Below, one piece after another: positions 1 through 10,436 of a stretch of 64,000 nucleotides of DNA. The notes beneath the pieces are model-generated. The model saw only the letters and a list, made by a program, of their open reading frames with translations, did not search any database and was not told where the DNA came from. The first letter of the stretch is position 1. Each line of letters begins with the position of its first letter. This DNA comes from Ulva prolifera. Lineage: Eukaryota; Chlorophyta; Ulvophyceae; Ulvales; Ulvaceae. The position numbers were made by a program, and so were the translations under genes. Where the stretch lies: positions 5,656,354 through 5,720,353 of the forward strand of contig CM041198.1 of assembly GCA_023078555.1 (NCBI GenBank), written 5' to 3'.

Positions 1-402
1 CCCCAATTCCTTCATCGCCCTCGTTGCCCTCGTTGCCCTCGTTGCCCTCGTTGCCCTCGTTGCCCTCGTTGCCCTCATTCCCATTGTTGTTGTTGGGGCG
101 GCGTCCCCCCTCGTTACCCTCATTTCCCTCATTGCCCTCATTTCCCTCATTCCCCTCGTTTCCCTCATTGCCGTTGTTGCGTCCCTCGTTGCCCTCATTG
201 CCCTCGTTACCCTCATTGCCTTCGTTCCCCTCATTGCCTTCGTTCCCCTCATTCCCCTCATTACCATTGCTGCGTCCCTCGTTGCCCTCGTTGCCCTCAT
301 TTCCCTCATTTCCCTCATTGCCCTCGTTTCCTTCATTGCCCTCGTTGCCCTCATTTCCTTCATTGCCCTCGTTCCCCTCGTTCCCCTCGTTCCCCTCATT
401 TC
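1..402 (-). CDS. Exon of a (Gly-Asn-Glu)n repeat protein, partial
   Basis: A 9-bp minisatellite fills the left edge. Read on the minus strand it encodes about 44 Gly-Asn-Glu triplets, interrupted by a few variants such as GRNNGNE, GRSNGNE and GGRRPNNNNG. The units differ almost only at third codon positions of this frame: GGN for Gly, AAC/AAT for Asn, GAG/GAA for Glu. That pattern points to selection on the minus-strand protein and not on the Ser-Leu-Pro reading of the plus strand. The exon opens just after a TGCATGCAG acceptor-like site (403-411), apparently in phase 1, and runs off the window. Function is unknown; a hydrophilic, acidic repeat suggests an extracellular or disordered spacer (inference). 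A possible first exon with a signal peptide lies near 1512. Confidence 0.6.
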
Positions 403-421
403 CTGCATGCAGGCCCCCAGT

Positions 422-482
422 GACTTCAGATGATCATCTGAAGTCAATCGCCGCGGCGACTCATGAGTCGCCGCGGCGATTG
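422..482. repeat. Two abutting perfect palindromes
   Basis: Positions 422-445 form a perfect 24-bp palindrome centred on TGATCA. Positions 445-482 form a perfect 38-bp palindrome with GC-rich arms (CGCCGCGGCG) around CTCATGAG. They share one base and could extrude as two cruciforms. They lie just upstream of the GNE exon, so probably in its intron. No known element was recognised. Confidence 0.85.
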
Positions 483-487
483 CGCAC

Positions 488-785
488 ATGTGTATACAAC
501 GACACAGCAAGGCTGTAGCACCGCGAGCAACAGCCAGGGGAATAGCACAGCACGCAACAAACCACAACTTGAAGCAGCGCACACCAACACACCCACGCAA
601 CGTCAGCACCTGCGCCGGCCACAGCCACACAGCCACACACAACCACACACACCCACAGTCACACACACACCCACAGTCACACACACAAGCCTCCCACCCA
701 ACACCCACGCGCCCACCTCCATCCGCACCGCGCCCACGTGGTACCAGCCAGGCGCAAGAGCCCCGAAAGCCCATGCAGCCAAGGC
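488..785 (+). repeat. CA-rich dispersed repeat, copy 1
   Basis: C/A-rich DNA with many CACACA and CACCCA runs. It shares ordered blocks with 29310-29580: AGCACC-CGAGCAA, then GCACACCA-CACGCAAC, then a CA-rich stretch, then GGCGCAAGAGCCCC. Related but weaker blocks occur near 14640-14850 and 15060-15330. The family is unassigned. The following stretch 786-1212 shows no recognisable gene. Confidence 0.5.
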
Positions 786-1212
786 TATCCATGTGTGTTG
801 CACACATGTGTATGTGCGGTGATTGCTGTAGGGTGCCCATCTGCGGACAGGAGTACATGGCTGACCGTTCACATGCCACAGATGCATGTAGTGCTAGATC
901 TGCAGGCATGCCACACTAGTAGGAAGCCAACCGACAGCTGTCACCAATTTTGAAGCTGCTCAAATTCACATTCACAGTTAAAGGCACCGTGGCGGCTCCA
1001 CACCCCCCCTCACACAAACCGCAGCAGAGTGGCAGCTGCCTCTAGGTAGCACCGCAGGCACCAGCAGTCACATGTGCACAAGAATACCCCTGTCCCCTGT
1101 CAAAACAGCGGATGTACGTACCGTGCATGTACTTCATGTATCTTCCACAAGGCTGCAGCAGGCGAGGAATGTGTAACTGATAGCACCGACAGGTTCACGA
1201 GTCATGCAATTA

Positions 1213-1512
1213 CTATTGTATCTTAAGCGCGAGGCCACTGCACTCGTGAACCACCTCTGGCAATACATGCATGCGGCGCGGGGCTGCACCATTCTGGAGA
1301 AGTGCGCGCAGCCTGGCGCCGGCGTTGCCACCCGGGAGGATCCACAGTGCGCCCCCCGCGTGCGCGCCGTTTCCCGGGTCCTGCAGCTCGGCGAATGAGG
1401 CAGCCCGTGTCCCTTGAGCAGTGGTGGGGAGCCGGCGCGCGGATCCACCGACAGCAATTGTAAACACGGCAACCGCAACATATAGAACAGAAATCAACCT
1501 GCCGCCAGTCAT
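1213..1512 (-). CDS. Possible signal-peptide exon, hypothetical
   Basis: A minus-strand ORF starts at an ATG at 1512 and runs 99 codons to 1213. The first residues, MTGGRLISVLYVAVAVF, look like a short n-region plus hydrophobic core of a secretion signal, followed by a small-residue stretch (GGSA). The rest has no recognised domain. This GC-rich block stands out from AT-richer flanks, as coding exons do here. It could be the first exon of the gene carrying the GNE repeat at 1-402 on the same strand. No splice donor could be chosen with confidence, so it may equally be a chance ORF. Confidence 0.3.
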   Translation of the reverse strand: MTGGRLISVLYVAVAVFTIAVGGSARRLPTTAQGTRAASFAELQDPGNGAHAGGALWILPGGNAGARLRALLQNGAAPRRMHVLPEVVHECSGLALKIQ

Positions 1513-1641
1513 GGTACCTGCAGCGATTGTGAATGTGGACGTGCTGCACAGCGAGCTGCAGTGCACTAGTACTGATTGCAGTGAGGCTGTCTGTAAAGGA
1601 ATTGTGATATAAAGAAATGCAAGAACTGCCATTATAATCAT

Positions 1642-2211
1642 GTTTCATTGACTTCCACCCAATGCTACATGATCTGTGTTTTTATGCATGGGCACCGGTT
1701 ATGGTGCAATATTGCACCATGTAATATTGAATGTCATGGGGCCCCCATGGAAAATTCTTCGCGAATCTGCAATCCAGTTGTCAACACTGATGTCGTGGAG
1801 TGCATAGCGTGGCGGTGTGGTGAGTGGTGTCGCGTGACGCACGCCCCATGCGAGATTCCAACACCCCGAGTTTGGCTGAAAACCGGTGCAGGGGGATCCG
1901 TCGACGTGGGCTGCGTACCTGCTGATTGATGAGAGCCTCCAGCAACGTCAAGTGCTTAAGCTAGCCTGCTGATCTTCAAGCTTCTTCACCAGTGATTGCT
2001 GGACCCGCTTGTATACAACGTACTGATGTAAACTATATGTAGACGTACGGTGTGCACTGCGGATTTAACTTGCTCGTCGTGTTGTGGAGCACCTCAGGCT
2101 GAAGGTGGCCTTCGAGAAGAGAGATCGCTGATGTCGGGATGTTGGGACCCATTCACATTGCGGCATATATGTGCAAGGGGCACTTGTTTCCGACACGCCA
2201 TGGTTATGGCG
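1642..2211. other. No recognisable gene
   Basis: Mixed-composition DNA with only short ORFs and no domain recognised. It ends at the TATAC target duplication (2212-2216) of the chromovirus insertion. Confidence 0.6.
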
Positions 2212-2216
2212 TATAC

Positions 2217-2583
2217 TGTGACGATACGTCACACGCATGGAGATGCATGGCTTAGAGTATTCTGGAAGCCTCCGGAATGTCCCGTCAGTCCACGTGACCG
2301 TGGCTGGCAGTATGGGACTCTGTTAACAGTGGTCGCCAGACTCGTCCTGCTGACGCAGGCGAGCCATCGAGGCACTGCTCTGGAATTCTCCAGAAGCATT
2401 GCATATGTCCGGCGTATAGGCGGACACGATGGGAGCCTCTGGTGTGTACGGGGTCAGTGTGCTGAGCACAGCGCACTGTGGCAGGTGTCGTACACAGGCT
2501 AGCTTACAGTATATAAGCAGCTGGACCTTAAAGGGTAGTCGACAGATCTCACACTCCATGTCTCTTGACTAACAGTCTTTACA
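2217..2583 (+). repeat. 5' LTR of the chromovirus
   Basis: 367 bp, TG...CA ends, identical by eye to 9050-9416. It carries the element's promoter, with a TATATAA box at 2510-2516, and presumably its poly(A) signals. Confidence 0.96.
2510..2516 (+). promoter_or_regulatory. TATA box in the 5' LTR
   Basis: TATATAA lies about 70 bp before the LTR end, a usual place for the core promoter of an LTR element. The same box occurs in the 3' LTR. Confidence 0.7.
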
Positions 2584-2584
2584 G

Positions 2585-2597
2585 TGGTATCGATGAG
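2585..2597 (+). other. Primer-binding-site-like stretch
   Basis: TGGTATCGATGAG begins one base after the 5' LTR. It starts with the TGG expected for pairing with a tRNA CCA end and resembles initiator tRNA-Met-type primer sites. The nested TRIM carries nearly the same stretch just after its own left LTR, suggesting the same primer tRNA. Confidence 0.6.
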
Positions 2598-2639
2598 TTC
2601 CGAACCCAGTCTCTTCACGCTTCCACGAGTTAACAGCAG

Positions 2640-4170
2640 ATGGTCGAGCAACAGATCCATACGCGCAGCATGGCCGAGCGAGAGGCTCAGGCCGCTGCCG
2701 CTGCTACAGAGGACACGGATGTCACTATGAGTGACGTTCCTGCTTCACAGCAGGGACCCGGTGCTGGTGCTGGCAGCGCCCAGGTCACAGCGTCCGCATC
2801 CGTAGCTCCCGCACCGACGACCTCGGGTGTCCTCAACGCCATAGCAGGCGTGGGACAACTCCAGGTCGGACCCGGAGCACCGACGTATTCCGACGTCGTT
2901 CGCACGGGATCTCCTCCTGATCCGCGCCGGCCTCAGACAGTTCCTGTCGCTAACGCGCAATCACCCGCCAGCGAGCAACCTGCTTCAACCGAGCCGCCAT
3001 CACGTGATCGTCCTGAAGACCCTACCGGATCGACGACATTCATCAACGCGGTTGCAAACGCGGTTAAAGAAGCCATGGGACAGACGATGCACGCATGGCT
3101 CTCTGGAGCCGTTCAGGTGCCCGCCGTTCCGTCTCAGCCTGCTGTCATGTCGGCTGCGCCTGTCCAGCCTGCCCTGCCTTCGCAGCCTGCCCCAGCAGCA
3201 CAGATTGACATGTCTTCTAGCAAGTTGACAGCACGCGATGTGAAGTTGCCAATGTTCTCGGGCAGCAGTGACCCCGAAGCGCGCCACATAGACTCAGCGT
3301 AATTTACAAAAGAGTGAACGGGAGAAAACAAACACTGAAACCGACTCAGCGTATTATTTGCCGCTGCTCGAGTGGATCAATGAAACGCGCACGTTGCTGC
3401 ACTTTAGCGGTCTGCCGCCGCGATTGCAAGCGCTTGCGATTTTCAATGCACTCGAGGGCCCAGCGCGGCGTGTAGCGACACAGAATGGCATGAGCAACAA
3501 TTCCACCCCTGATGCACTCTTGGACAAGCTTGTCAATGCAATCCCGGACCATGGTACTGTGTTCACCACCCGTGCGCTGAACATGCACTTCAAACTGAAA
3601 TCGCTGCGCAAAGATATTGAAGTTTTTGGCCTGCTTGTCTCGCACGGCGAGATCGCCCACGAGAATACCCGCTTCTGGTTCCATCACCTGACTCGCAAGC
3701 TGTTAGCTGCGAAGCCCGATCTGCTCACGCTGTCAGCAAGCTTGCTGAACATCAGCCTGGATTACCGGCCGCAGGAGCCGTTTCAGCACCTGATTGCGCG
3801 AGCGGTTGACATTGTCACACGCCTTCAGCAGGAAGGAGTTCTTGTGCAGAACCTTGGCTCCGCTGCCAATGGCGACGTCGGCGAGAGTGCCGGCCGCCGC
3901 GGTAACGCTCCGGGAAAGCGCAAGCCTGCGCAGAGCGAAACCGCTTCCAAGCGACCCAAGGTCAACAAAGGACCCTCCTTTGAAGAGCTAGCGAAGCAGT
4001 ACAGTCGCTGCTCGAAGTGTGGCTTTCACCACTCCCCGGGGGCTGCTCTGTCCAAGCACGAAGCTTCGTGCCCAGGCGACGCGGCAAAGTTCAAGAGCAG
4101 GATGGGGCGTGTCCGAGCCCTGGTCGCCAAGGGCAAGGGCTCGCAGGTGAATGCGTTCCCGGGCAACTGA
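2640..4170 (+). mobile_element. gag-like region of the chromovirus
   Basis: An Ala/Pro-rich amino part is followed by a helical retrotransposon-gag-like region and a basic tail with a Cys/His cluster (CSKC...H...H...C) resembling a variant zinc knuckle. It would form the particle shell and bind RNA. This copy is treated as a fossil and its reading is not intact. Confidence 0.8.
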
Positions 4171-6837
4171 CAACCCGAGCCGGTTGATCTGCGAGCGCTG
4201 GTAGCGTCATATGGCGCCGTGGATAGTTTTCCACAGCGACAGTTCAATGCGCATGCTTTTGTTGATGCATCAGTTGCCGGTTGTTGTTCGATTGTGTCAG
4301 TTTCGCAGTCGGAAGACGTGAGCAGAGTGCTAGCGCACTACAAACGATGTAAACAGCAGGTGCCATACGGCACTAGTGCATATTTCGGCTTGCCCGGTAA
4401 TGCTTTGCCTACACCTCTGACTAAAGGGATGCAACAATTGTGCACTGTACAGCAGCGTTGTGAGGATGGCTTGTCTGACACTGTACTGTTTTACGATCCG
4501 CCTGCGTTCCCTGCTGGTCTGTACACGGCGACAGACTTGCCTTCGACTGTACAGGACTTGCGAGTCCCTGCGACGTCGGATAGTGATCTCACGTTCGTTT
4601 TCTCGGCTGCTCTTGCCGGTGCTCCTTGCACGGTGCTCGGCGACACAGGCGCGAAGTACAGTTTCGTCAGCAAAGCATTTGCACATAGACACAAACTCGT
4701 AATCAACCGTTCGAAAGTGCCCGTTATCCTTGCGGACGGCTCACAGAGTGTGACAGCCGGCCATGTGCAAGCACGCCTGTCGTTGCAATCGTACACTGAG
4801 ACAGTGACTCTGCATGTTATTGATATGACACCAGGATTTGATGTGATCTTGGGCGACGATTGGCATAAACGCGAGGGTGCTGTGATTGATTTCGGTTCGC
4901 ATGAACCGGGCCCGCGCTACTCGCCACCGAGCTTGTGGCTTAGGCGCAGAAACAAACGACTGTCTCCGGCTGCGGACGCGCGCGCAGATGCCCGCGCACG
5001 CAGCCAGCCTAGGGAAGGCTCCCAGGCTGCAGTTCTGTTGTCAGCAGTGCAAGCTAAGCGACTGCTTTCTAGGCCCAAGCAGGGCTGCGCTTCGCCGTTT
5101 CTGGTCATCCTTCGGGAGGCCAAAGACGCTGGTTTCGACCAGCGGGAACAGGTGAAGCAGGTATTAGCAGAATACAAAGATGTGTTTGAGGACCCTGTTG
5201 TCAGAGATTGGCAGCCGGGTACACCGGAAGGCTTGCGCCTGAGCGAGGGGGCCGCTGCACCAAACAGACCTGCGTTCCGTCTATCTATTAGCGAACGTAA
5301 GGAGGTGGAGACCCAGGTGCAAGGCCTGTTGGATGCAGGGCGAATAGTCCCCTCATCCTCGGCTTATGGAGCCCCGGTGTTGTTCGCCCCGAAGCCTGAT
5401 GGCACTCTGCGTATGTGCATCGACTATCGGGAGCTGAATAAACTCACACACAAAAATAAGTATCCTATGCCCCGTGTGGAGGACCTGCTGGACAATCTGG
5501 GTGGAGCGAAATGCTTCTCATCCATTGATCTTACCAGCGGGTACCATCAGATCGGCCTGCACCCCAAAGACTGGGAGAAAACGGCCTTCAACACACACAT
5601 AGGAAAATTTGAATGGCGAGTGCTGCCATTCGGGCTGTGTAATGCGCCAGCTGTGTTTCAGGCCGAGATGAATAGAATCTTTGGCAAACAGCTGAACAAG
5701 TTCGTGTGCGTCTATTTAGACGATATCCTCATATATTCGAAGAACGAAGAGGAGCACATGGAGCATATCCGGAAAGTGCTCGATGTACTGCGCAAAGAAA
5801 ATTACAAAGCCCGGCTCACGAAGAGTGAGTTCTTTAAGCAGGAACTGCGTTTCCTGGGCCACATACTGTCCTCAGAGGGGATCAAGCCTGATCCGGCGAA
5901 GGTGTCTGTTGTGTCAGGCTGGCCCCAACCTCGCTCTGTTTATGAAGTGCGCAGCTTCTTGGGACTGGCCAATTACTTCCGACGGTATATCCGCGGATAC
6001 GCACGCATGGCGTGCCCACTGACTGACCTGCTGAAGGGGATAGATGCCAGCGATCGGAAGGGACGCCTTCTACAATGGGGCAAGCTCTCGGCAGAGGAGG
6101 CACGCAAAGTCGAGGAGTCGTTCAAGGGCAAATGGACACAGCAGTGCGCGGACGCCTTCAATGCACTGAAAACTGCACTGGTAACAGCGCCTGTCCTAGC
6201 ATTGCCTGACTTCTCTAAGCCTTTCACAGTCGTGGTCGATGCATGTTCGGCTGCACCGGCAGTAGGCGGTGCACTGCTCCAGGAGCGTCACCCCATCGCG
6301 TTCTATTCAAAGAAGCTTAGTGGTGCCGAAGCGGGTTACAACACGTCAGACATTGAAATGCTGGCGGTGGTATATGCTTTGCGCGAGTGGCGGTGTTACC
6401 TGGAGGGCACTTCAGAGCCTTTTACGATCGAGACCGATCACCAGCCCAACACGTACGTAGACACGTCAACGAATCCGCATACTCTTAAACGTCGTGCACG
6501 CTGGCTGTATGAGTCTTCTGCATACAATTATGTATGGAAGTACAGACCTGGTGCTACGAACGTCGCGGACCCGCTGTCGCGATCACCTGCTCATTTTGCT
6601 CTGCTGCAAGTCGGTGGTCACTATGTCCAAAGATTGGATCCCACTACGACTTTCAATGCGCGGGGCGCCACGTGCCTTTACTTTGCTGGTGTTGTACGCG
6701 AGGCGCGCACTTCGCAGAGGGGGGGCAACGGCCGTCGTGTGCAGATGAATGCAGTAACAGATATGGGTCATGGCGTAGCGCAGTCGATCAAAGGCTATTT
6801 AGTCAAAGATCTGTTCGCTCGTTGCCAGCAGGGCTAC

Positions 6838-7115
6838 TGTTGTGAAAGTGCCTCGTAGCGCACAAGGCAGGTGCACATGCGAATGCACGCACGGGGTGAC
6901 ACGTGGCACTCGCAAGCCCGCGAATGAGAAGACACATTCCAGCTCTCTGTATAGGTCGAACAAGGTCATGGTTCAAGTATCTGACTCAGATACTGACCAT
7001 GCAGGTGTGATCCCAGATCTCAGGCGTCATGTGCTAAGTACTCCGCACACATACTTAACATTTCGCCCAACTTAACTTACGGTATGACGCTTCCACTCGC
7101 GCTGACATTCGAACA
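6838..7115 (+). repeat. Left LTR of the TRIM
   Basis: 278 bp, TG...CA, paired with 7308-7585. Confidence 0.88.
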
Positions 7116-7307
7116 GGTATCGATGAGTAACCACGATCACATGGGCCCATCATCACGTAAGCACCACATGACGCCTGTGATCGCTCTAACATGACCTCTC
7201 GTGTGCACAACTTCCCACAGGACATTCCAAACACTCGACGCGCTCCGAGAGAACTTCCACATGTGCCTCATGAGCTCGCACACGCTCGCTCCCGTGAAGG
7301 GGGGAGG

Positions 7308-7585
7308 TGTTGTGAAAGTGCCTCGTAGCGCACAAGGCAGGTGCACATGCGAATGCACGCACGGGGTGACACGTGGCACTCGCCAGCCCGCGAATGAGAA
7401 GACACATTCCAGCTCTCTGTATAGGTCGAACAAGGTCATGGTTCAAGTATCTGACTCAGATACTGACCATGCAGGTGTGATCCCAGATCTCAGGCGTCAT
7501 GTGCTAAGTACTCCGCACACATACTTAACATTTCGCCCAACTTAACTTACGGTATGACGCTTCCACTCGCGCTTGCATTCGAACA
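7308..7585 (+). repeat. Right LTR of the TRIM
   Basis: 278 bp, TG...CA, preceded by a polypurine tract and followed by the GCTAC target duplication. Confidence 0.88.
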
Positions 7586-9049
7586 GCTACGAGGCTATGC
7601 AGCGTGACAACAAGCGTCGCTTTGATAAGCTGGACCTTGTGCGGAAAGATGATGGGCTATACTGGACTAAGAAAGGCCAGTTGTACATTCCGAGTGTTGA
7701 TACACTGCGGAGTGAGTGTGTAGACGCATTGCATTCGCCACCGCACTGTGGCCACTATGGCATTGCACGCACGACACGCAAGGTCAGAGAGGTGTTTCAC
7801 TGGGAATGCATCAGCAAAGATGTTGCTGCATTCATTAAGAATTGTGATTCTTGCCAGCGCGTGAAAGCATCGACTCAGAAGCCGCAAGGCTTGCTAAGTC
7901 CCTTGCCTGTTCCGAGTCGCAGATGGGAATCTGTGTCTATGGACCTGATCACCGATCTGCCTCGCACGCAGAAAGGTCACGACACGATTGTTGTCTTTGT
8001 CGACCGTCTATCCAAGATGGTACACCTGGCGCCATCCACAAAGACAGTCACGTCTAGTGGGCTTGTCCAGCTGTTCGAGGAACACGTCTGGAAGCTGCAT
8101 GGCATACCAAGCGACATTGTATCTGATCGCGATGTGCGAGTACAGAGTGAGTTCTGGCAGCTGATGTGTGAACACTTCGGCATCGAGCACAATAAAACAT
8201 CCAGTCATCATCCGCAGTCGGATGGCCAGACAGAGAACGCTAACGGCATCTTAGAAGATACCTTGCGGCACTTTGTCAATGGCACACAGACGAACTGGGA
8301 CGCACTATTGCCAGTCGCCGAGTTGCGATGAACAATGCGTTCAACAGTACGATCGACAACACACCGTTCATGCTGAACTACGGACAGAATCCGGACACGC
8401 CAGTCGCTCTATACTTGCGAAAAGCGAATCCAGCAGTAAGTCAGTTTGTTGGTAAATGGTCGGAACAGCTGCAGCTGGCAAAGACTTGCATAGCAGCAGC
8501 ACAGTCGAGGCAGAAAGCCGCGGCTGATCGCCGCAGGAGGCCAGCAGAGCCGCTTGAGGTGGGTGATCAAGTACTGATCAGCATTAAGCATTTTCGCATA
8601 GAAAAGGGGCTTAAGCTTAAGCTCGCACCGCGATGGCTAGGACCGTTTCGTATCACGGAGGTCATTGGCACGCATAGGCTGAGCTATCGATTGCATTTGC
8701 CTGCGCCCTTGCATCGGAAACACAATGTGTTCCATGTGTCGTCTCTGAAGAGATTCCACAGCGATGGATCTTATCAGCCACCGGTCACGCCCGGAGTCGC
8801 GGACGATGACCTGCAGTGGACAGTGGACTACATCTCTGAGAGCCGGGATACTCCACGGCGACAGTACAAAGTGCACTGGGTCGGAGGTGGATACGGCTGG
8901 CATGATGCCATGCTGATGCACGATTGCGACGCACACATTCGGGAGTTCTGGCGTAGCCGCGCCGAGCCTCCGCCTGATGACGCTTTTCCGTTAAGTGTGG
9001 ACGAGCTGTCCAAGTTGCTTGAGGGCAAGCAAGCTTAGCGGGGGAGTAC

Positions 9050-9416
9050 TGTGACGATACGTCACACGCATGGAGATGCATGGCTTAGAGTATTCTGGAA
9101 GCCTCCGGAATGTCCCGTCAGTCCACGTGACCGTGGCTGGCAGTATGGGACTCTGTTAACAGTGGTCGCCAGACTCGTCCTGCTGACGCAGGCGAGCCAT
9201 CGAGGCACTGCTCTGGAATTCTCCAGAAGCATTGCATATGTCCGGCGTATAGGCGGACACGATGGGAGCCTCTGGTGTGTACGGGGTCAGTGTGCTGAGC
9301 ACAGCGCACTGTGGCAGGTGTCGTACACAGGCTAGCTTACAGTATATAAGCAGCTGGACCTTAAAGGGTAGTCGACAGATCTCACACTCCATGTCTCTTG
9401 ACTAACAGTCTTTACA
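9050..9416 (+). repeat. 3' LTR of the chromovirus
   Basis: 367 bp, identical by eye to 2217-2583, followed directly by the TATAC target duplication. Confidence 0.96.
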
Positions 9417-9421
9417 TATAC

Positions 9422-9894
9422 TCACTGGCGGAACACTTGTAGATCTGCGGATTCGATTCCCCGTACTAGCGCACACGGGATACATGCATGCATCCGGGGT
9501 GGTCGATCGTTCACATGTGTGCCTGCGCCAACTTGCAGTGGCACGCGGCGGGATCATATAACCATCAACTGTGCATGCAGCTGCCGTCTCAGTAAAACAG
9601 TGCCGGCAACAAGCTGCGCGGCCGCCCCGGCGAGAGCACATCTGATGCGCGCGTACGCGAACGTCATACAACTTGCACAACTTGAGCAGCACATGTAGAT
9701 GCCATGTAGACTCAGCCTCGCTGGCTGTGTGGCAGTTCACGATCGTCAGAACCTTCTTCTATCTTGGGACAAGGAACGGAAACTTGCAGTCCTCCCACCT
9801 GAGAACCACGCGGCGCACCGTCGTCGTAGGGCTCACAGCGAGCATTGCAACAGTCGGAGATCGGTGGCGCGGGCGCCAGGGGGACCCAGCTGTG
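9422..9894. other. No recognisable gene
   Basis: Short spacer between the chromovirus and the Penelope-like element. It contains a GATTCGATTCC stretch (about 9449) resembling a pol III box B, but no tRNA fold could be built around it. Confidence 0.6.
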
Positions 9895-9909
9895 CATGCA
9901 TGCGGATCA

Positions 9910-9982
9910 TTCATGTAATACAGCATCAACCAGTGTACTAACTGAGGTAGAAAGTTCACTGGTTGATGCTGTATTACATGAA
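9910..9982. repeat. Terminal stem-loop of the Penelope-like element
   Basis: Arms 9910-9935 and 9957-9982 are perfect 26-bp inverted repeats around a 21-nt loop. The inner part of the hairpin is also the copy of the terminal inverted repeat that matches 14398-14429. It may serve as the RT recognition or priming structure (inference). Confidence 0.85.
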
Positions 9983-9984
9983 CA

Positions 9985-10044
9985 TCACGGACCGGCATAA
10001 CATGTTTCGGCCTTGTCAAAGGGCCTCATCAGACGCCTACGTGA
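9985..10044 (-). ncRNA. Hammerhead ribozyme, type I minimal
   Basis: The minus strand carries the invariant core CTGATGA (10026-10032) and GAAA (10005-10008), joined by a 4-bp stem II (GGCC/GGCC) with a 9-nt loop. Stem I forms from GGCGU with AUGCC, then a small internal loop, then UCACG with CGUGA. Stem III is almost absent: GAAAC-AU-GUU, so cleavage would follow GUU. The AACATGTT palindrome at stem III allows two copies to pair, as described for dimeric hammerheads of Penelope-like elements (established knowledge). It sits in the 3' region between ORF2 and the terminal stem-loop. Activity is not shown. Confidence 0.82.
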
Positions 10045-10436
10045 GTCAAGCAACCAACACCGAACCAGCTCGCAAGTTCCCTAATATTCAATCCTCTAGA
10101 GCGAGATCGACCGAGACTGGAAGAGACGTCCAGAGCCCAGAAACCCGACACTGTGGCACGGGATAAGATAACGAGATAAGGCACATCACGCCGCCCGCAA
10201 ATGCGGGCAATGCATGCAGAGGCACGCAAGTGTACCTCCGCAGCACCTCCAGCCCGTGCGGAAGCAGTCGCACGACAAAATAGGCCAACTGCCCAAAAAA
10301 ACGCAGGAAAAGAAAGAAATCCTAGGTGGCAATGTCCGTGGCAGGAGGACAGCCAAGTACAACAAGCTTATCAGTGACAATGGCAGAAAACCACAGTAGA
10401 CTACAAACCAACTGCACATGTGTTGCAACCACTACA

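Larger units (their letters stand above)
6838..7585 (+). mobile_element. TRIM: miniature LTR element nested in pol
   Basis: Two 278-bp direct repeats (6838-7115 and 7308-7585) start TGTTGTG and end CA, flanking only about 192 bp. A GGTATCGATGAG primer-site-like stretch follows the left repeat and a polypurine tract (GAAGGGGGGAGG) precedes the right one. The target duplication is GCTAC (6833-6837 and 7586-7590). With no coding capacity it fits a terminal-repeat retrotransposon in miniature, probably mobilised by an autonomous relative. The two LTRs differ at about three positions, whereas the LTRs of the host element are identical. Confidence 0.9.
4219..9038 (+). mobile_element. pol region of the chromovirus
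   Basis: In order: aspartic protease (DTG), reverse transcriptase (YLDD near 5715), RNase H, then, after the nested TRIM, integrase with HHCC zinc-binding residues and a catalytic core, and a carboxy-terminal chromodomain-like segment around 8820-8950 with aromatic residues and the YKVHW core. Such chromodomains can steer integration to marked chromatin in this family. The polypurine tract (about 9039-9046) precedes the 3' LTR. The region is not intact. Confidence 0.9.
2217..9416 (+). mobile_element. Ty3/gypsy chromovirus LTR retrotransposon
   Basis: The element is bounded by two 367-bp LTRs that read as identical, each beginning TG and ending CA, and by a 5-bp target duplication TATAC (2212-2216 and 9417-9421). 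Internal parts in order are a gag-like region, protease with a DTG site, reverse transcriptase with YLDD, RNase H, integrase with an HHCC zinc-binding region and catalytic core, and a chromodomain-like tail; that order is Ty3/gypsy, chromovirus branch. A primer-binding-site-like stretch follows the 5' LTR and a polypurine tract precedes the 3' LTR. Identical LTRs imply a very recent insertion. The copy looks almost full length but is broken: about three interruptions of reading plus a nested TRIM insertion. Confidence 0.96.

Noticed and set aside
24-518. Plus-strand Ser-Leu-Pro repeat ORF
   Set aside because: It is the antisense of the GNE repeat; unit variation is silent only on the minus strand.
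9440-9470. Box-B-like GATTCGATTCC next to the chromovirus
   Set aside because: No cloverleaf could be built with either flank.
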